Shown here: one piece after another, positions 1 through 9,047 of the stretch | Position numbering within the stretch: position 1 is the stretch's first letter | Layout of the letters: every line of letters begins with the position of its first letter | DNA from: JBCCCJ01 sp039029315 | GTDB taxonomy: Bacteria > Bacteroidota > Bacteroidia > J057 | Length of the DNA: 64,000 nucleotides | Direction of reading: 5' to 3' | Assembly (NCBI GenBank): GCA_039029315.1 | Contig: JBCCGK010000003.1 | Location: 62,001 to 126,000 of the forward strand | The notes under the pieces: generated by a model | Told to the model about the DNA's origin: nothing | The model's database searches: none | The model's input: the letters and a program-made list of their open reading frames with translations, nothing else | Translations under genes and position numbers: made by a program

Positions 1-1657
1 AGATCAGCGAGAGCAGGTATATGCTGCTGGCCTGAAAGATCCTGCCTCTCTTCGGGATGGTGGATTTATTCATGACAACTATACTGTCAATACCTACAAT
101 ATTGACTTTGTATTGAGTGCGCAAAAGAACTTCAATTCAGATTTGAGTGGAAATTTGATCCTGGGAGCGAACCGTTTCCACAATACCGTTTCAAATAATT
201 TCACCTTTGTTCAGGGATTGTTGATTCCAGGTATCTACAATGTTGGAAATGCCAAAGGGGCACCAGATGTGCGCGAGTATGAAACCACTCGACGAATCAA
301 TGGGGTGTATGCTGCTGCTCAGCTCTCATTCAGGAACTATCTGTTCCTCGACCTTACCGGACGAAACGACTGGTCTTCTACCCTACCGGCGGATAATCGA
401 TCTTATTTCTATCCATCTGCCAGCGCAAGTTTCGTCTTTTCAGATGCGATGGATCTACCTGGCTTCATCAGTTTCGCCAAGGTGCGTGGAGGATTTGCAC
501 AAGTCGGGAATGATACAGACCCTTTTGTTTTGCAATCCTACTTTGTGAAGAAAAGAATCTCTGACAATCAGGCTGATATTACCTTCCCATTCAATGGACA
601 ACCTTCCTTTGCCCTGGGAGATGAACTGGCAAACTCTGGCCTGCTGCCAGAACAAACAACTTCATGGGAAGTTGGATTGGATCTCCGGCTATTTGAAGGA
701 AGAATAGGACTGGATGCGACCTATTACGATGGTTCTACCAAAAACCAATTGATGAAACTGACGCTTCCTTCCTCCTCTGGATTTAATAGTCAGGTGATCA
801 ATGCAGGAGAAATCACCAACAATGGATTTGAAGTAATGTTGACCTTGGCGCCAGTTCGAACTGACAACTTTGGGTGGGATATTGGAATCAACTTTGCCAA
901 GAACAATAGCGAAGTCGTAGAACTCCATCCCAATGTTGAATCCATCATTCTTGAATCTCATCGTGCTCAAACAGAAGCGCGACCTGGACATCCCTATGGC
1001 GATATCTATGGAACAGTCTGGAATCGAGTAACTGAGGAGAACAGTCCTCACTTTGGCCAGAGAATCATCGAATCAGACGGAAGACCTACCCGTGCCGCAG
1101 GTGGAGATCAGCTTCTTGGCAACATCACGCCTGATTTCATCATGGGAATCAACAATTCCTTGAGTTATAAAGGAGCCTATTTGAGCTTTTTGCTTGATTG
1201 GAAACAAGGTGGAGATATGTTCTCTTTGACCAATTTCTTTGGTGGGTACTCAGGCGTGCTTGCCTTTACAGAGGAAGGACGTAATGGAGACTATGTTGCA
1301 GAAGGTGTGGTTGCCAATGGAGATGGAACATATAGTCCCAATACCATTCCGATTGATGCTGAAGATTACTGGCACAGAACATTCTCTGCGCAGGAAGAAG
1401 GCGTGTATGACGCAAGTTTTGTCAAACTACGGGAGGTAAAGATTGGATTCGATATTTCTCCCAGTATTCTGGAGAACACGCCATTTACTGGAATCGGTTT
1501 CTCTTTGATTGGGAGAAATCTGGCAATCCTATATTCAAATGTGCCCAATATTGATCCAGAAAGTAGTGCTTATGGAGCGAGCAATGGGCAGGGATTTGAA
1601 GTGAACGGCATACCTTCTGTGCGAAGTATTGGTGGCGGAATTAGCTTGAAATTGTAG
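1..1657 (+). CDS. SusC/RagA-type TonB-dependent outer membrane receptor, C-terminal part (5' end outside window)
   Basis: The reading frame is open from the first base of the window, so the gene is truncated at its 5' end; about 550 residues are visible. The sequence is a run of amphipathic beta-strands with typical SusC/RagA barrel signatures: strand-turn segments such as LDLTGRNDWSSTLP, a late block with PNIDPESSAYGA, and a terminal strand ending in SIGGGISLKL. Proteins of this family form the outer-membrane barrel that imports oligosaccharides or peptides with TonB energy, capped by a SusD lipoprotein. The susD gene starts 23 bp downstream, so the two are surely one operon. The N-terminal carboxypeptidase-like and plug domains lie outside the window. 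The substrate cannot be told, because no glycosidase, sulfatase or peptidase obviously belonging to the locus is visible downstream. Confidence 0.95.
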   Translation, partial: DQREQVYAAGLKDPASLRDGGFIHDNYTVNTYNIDFVLSAQKNFNSDLSGNLILGANRFHNTVSNNFTFVQGLLIPGIYNVGNAKGAPDVREYETTRRINGVYAAAQLSFRNYLFLDLTGRNDWSSTLPADNRSYFYPSASASFVFSDAMDLPGFISFAKVRGGFAQVGNDTDPFVLQSYFVKKRISDNQADITFPFNGQPSFALGDELANSGLLPEQTTSWEVGLDLRLFEGRIGLDATYYDGSTKNQLMKLTLPSSSGFNSQVINAGEITNNGFEVMLTLAPVRTDNFGWDIGINFAKNNSEVVELHPNVESIILESHRAQTEARPGHPYGDIYGTVWNRVTEENSPHFGQRIIESDGRPTRAAGGDQLLGNITPDFIMGINNSLSYKGAYLSFLLDWKQGGDMFSLTNFFGGYSGVLAFTEEGRNGDYVAEGVVANGDGTYSPNTIPIDAEDYWHRTFSAQEEGVYDASFVKLREVKIGFDISPSILENTPFTGIGFSLIGRNLAILYSNVPNIDPESSAYGASNGQGFEVNGIPSVRSIGGGISLKL

Positions 1658-1680
1658 GAACCATTATCAATCAAAGAATT

Positions 1681-3138
1681 ATGAATTTTCACAATATAAA
1701 ACGAGTCTCACTCCTGGTATTGGTAGGATTATTTGTCCTGATGGGGTGTGAAAAAAACTTCGACGAGTTCAATACCAATCCAAATGCTCCTGCAGACGCA
1801 CCCGCTGCATTTGTACTTCCTGGAGCTCTGGTTGATTTGAGTTACTTCACAGACTATCAGATGAATATCAACTATATCGGTCTGTGGGTGCAGCAGCATG
1901 CTTCTGGAGCTTATCCAGAAGAGGATCAGTATAGTCCTCGCTTGGCTGACATAGATTTCTTCTGGAATAATCTATATGATAACAGCATGAAGGACTTCCG
2001 CCACATCATCGACAATGGAACAACGAATCAGATTGCAGTGGCCAAAATCATGAGTTCATATGGATTTATGGTACTGACCGATATATGGGGCGATATTCCT
2101 TATTCTCAAGCATTGCAAGCTGAACAAGGAGGAGATTTTCTCACACCGGTTCTTGATCCGCAAGCAGATGTATACACTGGCATCCTGAAGGATCTTGATG
2201 ATGCAGTAAGCATGATCGACAAAGAAGCCATTGATGGATTTTCTGAGGAAGATCTGATTTTTGGCGGGGACATGGATTTGTGGGAAAAATTCGGGAATTC
2301 TCTGCGTTTGAGGGCTTTCATGCATTTGTCCGAAGTTGATCCTGCGAGGGCGGAGACAGGCGTGAAAGAAATGTTGGCCAAGCCGCTCATGACAAGTCAT
2401 GAAGAAAATGCCGCGATACACTATATTGATGTGAGTGGCAACAAGAACCCTATTCACTCTCGTTTCTCAGGTCGATCGAATGATTTCAGAGCGAGTAAGT
2501 CTATGGTGGATCGTCTGATAGGGTCAGGAGATACCATCAATCCTGCCGATCCCCGGACATCAGTATATGTCCAACGCAACAGTCTGGGAAGCTATGTCGG
2601 TATTCCCAATGGCGTTGACGGATTGGGAGATGTTGGAAGAGATAACTCCACCTCCTGCAAGCTTGGCGAAGTCTTTTTGGCAGCCGATGCCCCAGCCTAT
2701 TTCATGACATGGACAGAAGTGGAGTTCCTGAAAGCAGAGGCTGCGGAGAGAGGCTGGAGTGCTGAAGAGCCAAAAACCGCCTATGAGCAAGCCATCAAAG
2801 TCTCGATGTGGCAACACGGCATTATCGATGATGAGGCCATTCAGGATTTCCTGGAGGATGCCAATATCGCCTATGATGCCACAAAGGGAATGGAATTGAT
2901 TAGCACCCAAAAGTGGATTGCGATGTTTGGACAGTCCCTTGAATCATGGACCAATTTCCGACGGACAGGATTTCCTGTTCTCCCGATTGCTCTCAATGAT
3001 CAGAATGGTGGCGTATTCCCCAAAAGACTTACCTACCCCAATGTCGAGTCTACGACCAATGGGACCAATGTTACTGCTGCTACTGACCGGCAGGGAGGAG
3101 CAGAGTTAGGAAATGCGCTTTGGTGGGATGTAGAGTAA
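1681..3138 (+). CDS. SusD/RagB-family surface lipoprotein
   Basis: This 485-residue protein starts with a lipoprotein signal peptide (KRVSLLVLVGLFVLMGC, lipidated Cys at about residue 23), followed by the NFDEFNTNPNAP start typical of the SusD-like family. Inner blocks such as GFMVLTDIWGDIPYSQAL and the late tract WIAMFGQSLESWTNFRRTG are conserved SusD features; the TPR-like helices of these proteins form the lid over the SusC barrel and bind substrate. The length is usual for the family. The gene follows the SusC gene with a 23-bp gap, and a strong hairpin follows its stop codon, which suggests the transcript largely ends there. The form resembles the SusD-like_2 subgroup, often linked to small or peptide substrates, but this is only an impression from the sequence. 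Confidence 0.95.
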   Translation: MNFHNIKRVSLLVLVGLFVLMGCEKNFDEFNTNPNAPADAPAAFVLPGALVDLSYFTDYQMNINYIGLWVQQHASGAYPEEDQYSPRLADIDFFWNNLYDNSMKDFRHIIDNGTTNQIAVAKIMSSYGFMVLTDIWGDIPYSQALQAEQGGDFLTPVLDPQADVYTGILKDLDDAVSMIDKEAIDGFSEEDLIFGGDMDLWEKFGNSLRLRAFMHLSEVDPARAETGVKEMLAKPLMTSHEENAAIHYIDVSGNKNPIHSRFSGRSNDFRASKSMVDRLIGSGDTINPADPRTSVYVQRNSLGSYVGIPNGVDGLGDVGRDNSTSCKLGEVFLAADAPAYFMTWTEVEFLKAEAAERGWSAEEPKTAYEQAIKVSMWQHGIIDDEAIQDFLEDANIAYDATKGMELISTQKWIAMFGQSLESWTNFRRTGFPVLPIALNDQNGGVFPKRLTYPNVESTTNGTNVTAATDRQGGAELGNALWWDVE

Positions 3139-3148
3139 TTCCTGCCAA

Positions 3149-3212
3149 TGAATGCAAAGGCGGCAAGACACAAAGCCTATCAGGCGTAGGGGTTTGCCTG
3201 CCTTTGCATTCA
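3149..3212 (+). terminator. Strong hairpin between susD and the next gene
   Basis: TGAATGCAAAGGC (3149-3161) is perfectly complementary to GCCTTTGCATTCA (3200-3212). The stem can extend inward by GGCAA/TTGCC with a one-base bulge. The hairpin lies 10 bp after the susD stop. There is no clean T-run immediately after it, so it may be an attenuating or mRNA-stabilising hairpin and not a classical intrinsic terminator. Such a hairpin after susD often sets the expression ratio of susCD to downstream genes. Confidence 0.6.
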
Positions 3213-3246
3213 CCTATTCATTTCATTTTCACTCAATCAGATGCTT

Positions 3247-3759
3247 ATGAAATCAATTTGCTGGATATTCTTGCCCTTGATGGTCTTGACCATCTGCATG
3301 GGCTGCCAGGAAGAACCGGTCCCACAGCCAGATCCAATTCGTACCTTTATGTTGGCGATCGTAGAGCCAGAAGGACAATTGCCATTGGATTTTGAAGCCG
3401 ATGAGGCAATTGGAGATTTCAACCCTGAAACGGGTCTGTTGCGCCTACAGGGAAGCAGTATATTCAATGCTTCCGACAAGATAGAACTTACGATCAGCGA
3501 GGTGCAGGAAGGTGTGTTGGGAATCTATTCCATCGGCCGTTTTGACAATGCTGATAATGTCAGAGCAGAGTACTTTGATGATGATCACTCCTGGGATGCC
3601 AGAAGTACATCTGGAACCTTCAAAATCACCAAATTTGAACCGGCAGCATCAGGCAATAGCTATTTTTTGTCGGGAACCTTTTCCTTTAAAGCCGATGCAG
3701 ATGGAAAACTCCTTCAGGTTCGTTCCGGGGAAGTCGAAAATGCCCTGATTCTACAGTAA
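3247..3759 (+). CDS. Small lipoprotein, unknown function (DUF6252-like pattern)
   Basis: About 170 residues with a lipoprotein signal (LMVLTICMGC) at the N-terminus. An alternative ATG lies two codons upstream at 3241. The mature part is rich in beta-strands and carries the pattern 'GTFKITKF...YFLSGTFSFKA', followed by a C-terminal strand pair, VRSGEVENALIL. This resembles the Bacteroidota lipoproteins grouped as DUF6252, whose function is unknown; the assignment rests on recalled pattern only. The gene lies about 100 bp after susD, behind a hairpin, so it may be an accessory surface lipoprotein of the SusCD system or simply a neighbour. A convergent gene ends 2 bp after its stop codon. Confidence 0.8.
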   Translation: MKSICWIFLPLMVLTICMGCQEEPVPQPDPIRTFMLAIVEPEGQLPLDFEADEAIGDFNPETGLLRLQGSSIFNASDKIELTISEVQEGVLGIYSIGRFDNADNVRAEYFDDDHSWDARSTSGTFKITKFEPAASGNSYFLSGTFSFKADADGKLLQVRSGEVENALILQ

Positions 3760-3761
3760 GT

Positions 3762-4538
3762 CTATGGTAGGCTGTGGAAAAAAGCAACCAACTCTATCAA
3801 ATCTGCCCGTTTTTTGAATCCTAATCCGTGCTTCTTTGCATACTGAAGCACGGATTCGCTTTTTCCTCTGAAATGCAACAAGGTCTTGCGTTTGTTGTGG
3901 TTGAGTTTGAACATGGTCCCACTGTGAAAGAGGAAGAAGGACTCTTTCTTGACGATTCTGGGGGTTCTGTCTCCAATGTCAATCTGCCGATTGTAGGTGC
4001 CCTGCTGTATGATGATGTCCTGGAGAGATAATAATTTCATCTGATCGCCATCTACCAGCAATTCCAACATCCCGTCCATCTGGACACCTTGAAATTCGAA
4101 ATCCCTGGCATTGACAAAGTGAACGTCTACACCCGTCAGTTCATTTAGCCAATGAAAATGAGAAATGTCTGATTGCCCAAGAATCCTCACCTCCTTTTCT
4201 GCCCGGATTTCCATTCTTCTTTGCTCCAGATCGTATTTCAGTGGATAATTGACCAAACTATCTCCTGACAGCAAGTGAATATCTCCTGTTGCCCACTCGT
4301 CTTGAATATAGAAGCTGCCTTCATATTCGGAGGGAATAAAGGGAACCTCTTGAATAATGCTGTGCGGTCTCCCCTGATTCGCATCGACAAATCCATCAGT
4401 GCGTGTGACTTGAGGGAAGGCTGTGCCCCAAATCGATAGCATGATCAGAGGAAGAACCTGGAAGTTCAGCCATCCTGAGGGTCTGGTCGAACCTGCCAAT
4501 ATTTGAGTGCCAACAAAGCAGAATGGGAGAACTCTCAT
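3762..4538 (-). CDS. Secreted protein of unknown function
   Basis: The gene is not recognised. The frame is open from 4589 (a TTG overlapping the upstream stop as TTGA), but the first ATG is at 4538, giving about 258 residues. A hydrophobic stretch (VLPLIMLSIWGTAFPQ) about 30 residues into this form looks like a signal peptide, so the true start is uncertain. The mature part is strand-rich with a GDSLVNYPLKYDLEQRRMEI segment, a layout I associate with a common Bacteroidota family of roughly 200-residue secreted proteins without known role. The C-terminal 60 residues are basic (NHNKRKTLLHFRGK, FKKRADLIELVAFF). It overlaps or directly follows the DUF3179 gene, so the two probably share a transcript. 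Confidence 0.7.
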   Translation of the reverse strand: MRVLPFCFVGTQILAGSTRPSGWLNFQVLPLIMLSIWGTAFPQVTRTDGFVDANQGRPHSIIQEVPFIPSEYEGSFYIQDEWATGDIHLLSGDSLVNYPLKYDLEQRRMEIRAEKEVRILGQSDISHFHWLNELTGVDVHFVNARDFEFQGVQMDGMLELLVDGDQMKLLSLQDIIIQQGTYNRQIDIGDRTPRIVKKESFFLFHSGTMFKLNHNKRKTLLHFRGKSESVLQYAKKHGLGFKKRADLIELVAFFHSLP

Positions 4539-4585
4539 GAAAGAAAAATACCAAGAATCCCACTTCGTTTTCCTGCCAAAACTGC

Positions 4586-5719
4586 TCAAAAATCTGAAAA
4601 TCGGTACACCTTTGCTTGTCCATCCACAATGATCCCATGTACCCGCTCCTTCCGGTTCAGGCGCGTGTCATCGAAGGAGAGGGGATAAGGCAATAAGTCA
4701 TGATTGGTTCGAAAATCCCCATATGGATAATCGGTATACGCTCTGTTCGAACCCGTCTGCCGGGATAATACTGTAGGGGTTGGAAACATCTGCTGCCAGG
4801 TATCCCAACTGGTTTCTACGACGGAGAGATGTTGGGCTTTCATGCCTGTCAGACGTCCATTCACACAATCACCTCGCATTTGGGACCAATAGCTCTCTGT
4901 TTGTCGATCATATGGCATAAGATTGTTGTTGTGCAACAGACCTGATACTCCAAATGTCGTGATGCCTCCATCAATCCTGCGATCCCAAGCCATGCCAGTT
5001 CCAGTGAGGGGACAGTATAGCAAGGAAAATGGAAGCTCTCCTATTTGATCATTGACGACTTCATGCCAGTTGAGAATGGCATGAGGATAAGCGAGATAGT
5101 GATCATGGATCTTGATGCCAATGATGAGATCCTGCTCTTGTAAGTAGTAGGGGGTATCCAGATATTCTCTTGGCCGAAATTCCTCATATTGTGGGGAGTC
5201 AATAGAAGGAATGGCATCTTTGGCTGTCCCGGCAAATACGTGAGAAAGCGGCAGCAACCAATTGTCCGAAGGAGGTTCCGGATTGATGTGAGGAGGCAGA
5301 TCGGTTTGTCCATAGATCTCTGCACCAGGAAAAAATGCACCGAATGCAAACCAGTACCCCATATAGGAGTTCAGTGGCAAAAGTCGCTCTCCCTTCATGG
5401 GCCCCGAGACAGCTTCTCCAAACAAATCCCAGGCATTTCCCTCCTGGTCTTGCATGATGACAGGAAGCGGGAGAGAGGAAGGGGAAAATTGTGGCTCACT
5501 TCCATCTGCCAGTCTCCGTTGGAAGGAGACGATCAAATTGCGTCCGGGACTTCCCGCAATGACTATTGGGAGCCCCTGAAACTCATCAAAGATCAATGAG
5601 ATTTGCTGGCTACCTGTCGGAATAGGAATAGGAATGGGTTCTGGTGGGGGCGTTGGTTGACAGGCCTGGAATACTCCTAAAAAACACAGGACGAGAATAA
5701 AGCAGGAAGACGGCTTCAT
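4586..5719 (-). CDS. DUF3179 domain-containing lipoprotein
   Basis: The ATG at 5719 gives a 377-residue protein with a good lipoprotein signal (FILVLCFLGVFQAC); the open frame reaches upstream to 5911 but without a signal-like N-terminus. The features of DUF3179 are clear: the centre has YLAYPHAILNWHEVVND, then LPFSLLYCPLTGTGMAWDR, TFGVSGLLHNNNLMPYDR and ESYWSQMRGDCVNGRLTG. Proteins of this family are envelope-located or exported and their biochemical role is unknown; the conserved Cys, Asp and Trp residues suggest a small-molecule or metal-related site, which is inference. The N-terminal Pro-rich linker (PTPPPEPIPIPIPTG) after the lipid Cys is typical of surface lipoproteins. Confidence 0.85.
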   Translation of the reverse strand: MKPSSCFILVLCFLGVFQACQPTPPPEPIPIPIPTGSQQISLIFDEFQGLPIVIAGSPGRNLIVSFQRRLADGSEPQFSPSSLPLPVIMQDQEGNAWDLFGEAVSGPMKGERLLPLNSYMGYWFAFGAFFPGAEIYGQTDLPPHINPEPPSDNWLLPLSHVFAGTAKDAIPSIDSPQYEEFRPREYLDTPYYLQEQDLIIGIKIHDHYLAYPHAILNWHEVVNDQIGELPFSLLYCPLTGTGMAWDRRIDGGITTFGVSGLLHNNNLMPYDRQTESYWSQMRGDCVNGRLTGMKAQHLSVVETSWDTWQQMFPTPTVLSRQTGSNRAYTDYPYGDFRTNHDLLPYPLSFDDTRLNRKERVHGIIVDGQAKVYRFSDF

Positions 5720-5917
5720 AGGCAGAATGTTTGTTGCCAAAAGAAAAAGTCGATATCCCTGGTATCGAACCCAGTATTCCGCAGGCATAGAGACAATCAA
5801 CAATGACTCATAAGATGTCTTGACCGCCCAAATCTTTTGTCTCAAAAAGGGAAGTGTTGAGATCGTGCAGGGAATATAAAGCCTTGCCGTTAAGATCAGA
5901 TTTGTGACCAATAGGGT

Positions 5918-8782
5918 TTATCTGTTTGCCGACATATGACGGGATTTTGATCGCCAAATCAATACGCCAGCCAGGAGGAGTAAGAACACAAGTCCTGCGA
6001 TCAACCAGATGTTGCTTGTTGTGCCTTGGCTGCGAAAAGACAGTTCAGAATTGTCCCCTACCAGGATCAACGGTGCCCAGTAAAAGGGTGCTTGTTGCGT
6101 AAGGCCATGTTGGTCCAAATAGTCTATTTTTGCTTGATGTAGGGCTTGATCTTTGTCCATTCCCTGAGACAGATACCTATAGAAATCTGTCATAATCTGT
6201 TGAGTACTTTTGTCTGAGACTTGCCACAGGCTCGCTGCCAGACTTGGAACCCCGATGAACTGAAAAGCACGCGCAAGACTCATCAGGCCTTCTCCTTTTT
6301 TCTCATCACCCAAAAGGGTTTCACAAGCGCTGAGGGCCACCATTTCTGCACGTGTATTCAGGCTATAAATCTCTGGAAGGAATAGGCTTGTATCTCTGAA
6401 GGCAATAAAAGGCAGAAGATTAGAATTGGCTTGTGCGTGGGTAGAAAAATGCAATACCCGATAATTCGAGAGTTGCTCCAATACGTTGGCCTTTGTCGCT
6501 TGTTCCAGGGTCAGCGCTTTCCCGCCAAGCAGTTGAATAATGTTGTTGACCTCAATTTCACTAAACATGAGGTTGTTATAGGTGGCAAATCGAACCGGAG
6601 CGATGCCAAGGATATGCCTGGAAGCAGCCTGTCGATTAGGTCGTTGGCTCAGCAAGATGGAAGCAGAGGGGCCATAGCGGCATATATGCTCTCGCAACAG
6701 ATATGCAATATCGGGAGAAGTCTTGTTGGGATTGGTGATAAGGGTTTCAAATGGAATTCTGGCCAAATAGCCATCCGGGATGATGGTGAGCCTTTTGGGT
6801 AAAGAGATTTCTTGCTGTCGGATGGGTCCAAGCAGACTCCTGTACACTTCATATGAATTCAATGCAAGACGATCCCAATTGGCAGGAGTTGCAATGTCAG
6901 ATGTGTCTGCGACGGTTTGAAAGAAGGATTGTATGCGCGCGTACGGATGATCCATTTGCCAGAGATAGGCTGTATCTGGCAGGATGCAAAATAGATACAA
7001 GGCAGAATCTCCCGTAAAATATTGAAGAATAGCGGAGGCTTCAGATTGTTTTTCCAGATGTTGTTGTACCTGTGTAAGACTGACGACTGTTGATTGGTAT
7101 TTGTGTTGGAAATAGGTTGGAGATTCTTGTTCCAGTTTGCTTAAGTACGCCTGAAACTCAATCCGAAGTCTACTGAGTGTCTGCTGATAAGCAGCAATTT
7201 GTTGTTCTTGATTGGGCTGATGTCGTACGTTTTCCAGCCTTGCTTCATAGGTCCTAATCTGTTCTTTGAGGTTCTGCTCCTTTTTCAGACTTTTTGGCGA
7301 AATTCCAGTCAGTGCCTTGGCATTGAGGTTGTTGACCTCGGCCAGGAGGAGGCTCGCCATGCTTTTCTCAGCAAATTCATACGCCTGCTGAATATCTCCA
7401 ATCTCATAACAGAGGTGGATGGCTTCTTCATAGATAGGCCGACTGTGCTCAATCCAGAAAAGTTTGGACCCATCATTCATATGTTCTTTGCGCATTCGCT
7501 GAATGAGGTGGTCTGCCTGATGGTAAAGATCAAGCGCTGATTGGATGTGGGGATCGGCAGCGGAGACCTCTTTGGCGAGATGTCGAAGCGTTTGGGCCTT
7601 GGATTGGAGGCTAGTAAGTAAATAGGACTTTGCTCCGAGGATCAATAAGGAGTCTGTGATGAGGGGATTTTCGAGAAGGTCGTCAGATGTGAAAGCTGGC
7701 ACCAATTGCTGGATGCCTACATGATATTGCTGGAGTGCCTTGGAGAATTGATCCTCCAGCACCAGAAGATCGCCAGTATTATTATAAATTTCGGTGAAAG
7801 AAGGATGTCTCAAAGAGGGATACAGAATCTTACGCAGACTATCTGATTGGTGAAGGTAGTGGAATGACAGCTTATATTGATCCATTAGCTTACGAACTAC
7901 ACTGATTCCAATCAAGGTCGATGCCAGAATTTCCTTTGCTTGGGGATAGATAATGATATCAGCTTGTTGGAGGATGTCATTGGCTGTTTGATAAGCAGAA
8001 AGGGCTGTTGGGTAATCGCGGAGTTTATATGAGATGTCTCCCAAATTGTTCCAACATTTTGCTTTGTCAAGTTGTATCAGCGGGCTATAAGCAGGATATG
8101 ATTCGAATGTTTGCAAGGCTAAATTGAACTGGGCAGAGGCAGAATCCATCTGAAACTGATTGGAATGAATGGCTCCCATGAGCATATAAGAAAGCCCAGT
8201 ATTGCGTTGAATCTTTGCTGACAAGGGACTTTTTCGATAAAAATGTAATCCCCTAATTGCATAATCTTTGGCAAGCTCATAATCATGGGTTCGCCAAAGC
8301 GTGGAGGCCATTTCAGAAAAAGCTTCTCCCGTTCGTCTATGATTTTCTTGTTTGATGAGGGTGTCGAGAGCAATTTGGTAATGCTTTTTAGCTAGATGGT
8401 ATTGAAAGGAATTGTTATAACACACCCCTAAGTTAAAGTGGCTATGTCCGATCTTCTCGAGATTAGGAGGCTGCTGATTCTCTCGGATCTCTAAGGCCTG
8501 AAAATTGGCCTGAATCGCTTGTTCATACTGTTGCAACAGACTCAAATACACCCCTTTGATGTGATACATCAAGGCAAGCGTATCCTGATCCTCTGTCAGT
8601 AAACCATCATGACAGATAGAAATGATGGAATCGAGACGTGTGATGGCATTGGGATAAGAGGCCCTGGCCTCTTTCATGATGGTTCGGAACTCTGATTTGC
8701 AGTCCTGGGATATGACCTGATTGGAGGCCTGAAGAACGAGCAACAGACCAGCAATCAGGCGAATTTTTGACCAAAGCTTCAT
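5918..8782 (-). CDS. TPR-CHAT domain protein (caspase-like, membrane-anchored)
   Basis: 954 residues: signal peptide (IRLIAGLLLVLQASNQVISQ), about 400 residues of tetratricopeptide repeats (for example HSHFNLGVCYNNSFQYHLAK, WNNLGDISYKLRDYPTALSA), a coiled-coil spacer near residues 490-560, and a CHAT domain at about 620-900. The CHAT catalytic pair is visible: His in VLHFSTHAQ (near residue 777) and Cys in ALSACETLLG (near 817), followed by the conserved GEGLMSLARAFQFIGVPSLAASLW. A single transmembrane helix (IWLIAGLVFLLLLAGVLIW) and a short basic tail end the protein. The predicted topology puts TPR and CHAT outside the inner membrane. CHAT proteins are clan CD (caspase-related) peptidases, and some are activated in defence systems. 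Here no partner gene is evident, so the role is unknown. Confidence 0.9.
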   Translation of the reverse strand: MKLWSKIRLIAGLLLVLQASNQVISQDCKSEFRTIMKEARASYPNAITRLDSIISICHDGLLTEDQDTLALMYHIKGVYLSLLQQYEQAIQANFQALEIRENQQPPNLEKIGHSHFNLGVCYNNSFQYHLAKKHYQIALDTLIKQENHRRTGEAFSEMASTLWRTHDYELAKDYAIRGLHFYRKSPLSAKIQRNTGLSYMLMGAIHSNQFQMDSASAQFNLALQTFESYPAYSPLIQLDKAKCWNNLGDISYKLRDYPTALSAYQTANDILQQADIIIYPQAKEILASTLIGISVVRKLMDQYKLSFHYLHQSDSLRKILYPSLRHPSFTEIYNNTGDLLVLEDQFSKALQQYHVGIQQLVPAFTSDDLLENPLITDSLLILGAKSYLLTSLQSKAQTLRHLAKEVSAADPHIQSALDLYHQADHLIQRMRKEHMNDGSKLFWIEHSRPIYEEAIHLCYEIGDIQQAYEFAEKSMASLLLAEVNNLNAKALTGISPKSLKKEQNLKEQIRTYEARLENVRHQPNQEQQIAAYQQTLSRLRIEFQAYLSKLEQESPTYFQHKYQSTVVSLTQVQQHLEKQSEASAILQYFTGDSALYLFCILPDTAYLWQMDHPYARIQSFFQTVADTSDIATPANWDRLALNSYEVYRSLLGPIRQQEISLPKRLTIIPDGYLARIPFETLITNPNKTSPDIAYLLREHICRYGPSASILLSQRPNRQAASRHILGIAPVRFATYNNLMFSEIEVNNIIQLLGGKALTLEQATKANVLEQLSNYRVLHFSTHAQANSNLLPFIAFRDTSLFLPEIYSLNTRAEMVALSACETLLGDEKKGEGLMSLARAFQFIGVPSLAASLWQVSDKSTQQIMTDFYRYLSQGMDKDQALHQAKIDYLDQHGLTQQAPFYWAPLILVGDNSELSFRSQGTTSNIWLIAGLVFLLLLAGVLIWRSKSRHMSANR

Positions 8783-9047
8783 ATGAATTCCTGCTTAAGT
8801 AAGTGGATAGCTTGAATCTATCAATCTAACAAAAATTGATCATCAACCTCATCTCGCGTTTGGCCGGGTGTATGTCAGCGTGCACTCTTTGTATGGGTTA
8901 CTTTTCTCTTTGCGCTTTACCCCACTAGCCCGTATTCTCAAATCAGGTTTGAGACAGGCTTCCTGTTAGGAGCAACAAGTCCACCTGCTTAGGAAGTAAT
9001 CGGACATTTGACGTACACCCGTTTGGCCTTCATGTGTGTGCGCTAGA

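Noticed and set aside
3120..3395. 91-residue plus-strand ORF across the hairpin after susD
   Set aside because: It spans the hairpin and runs into the lipoprotein gene in another frame; no signal or domain is present.
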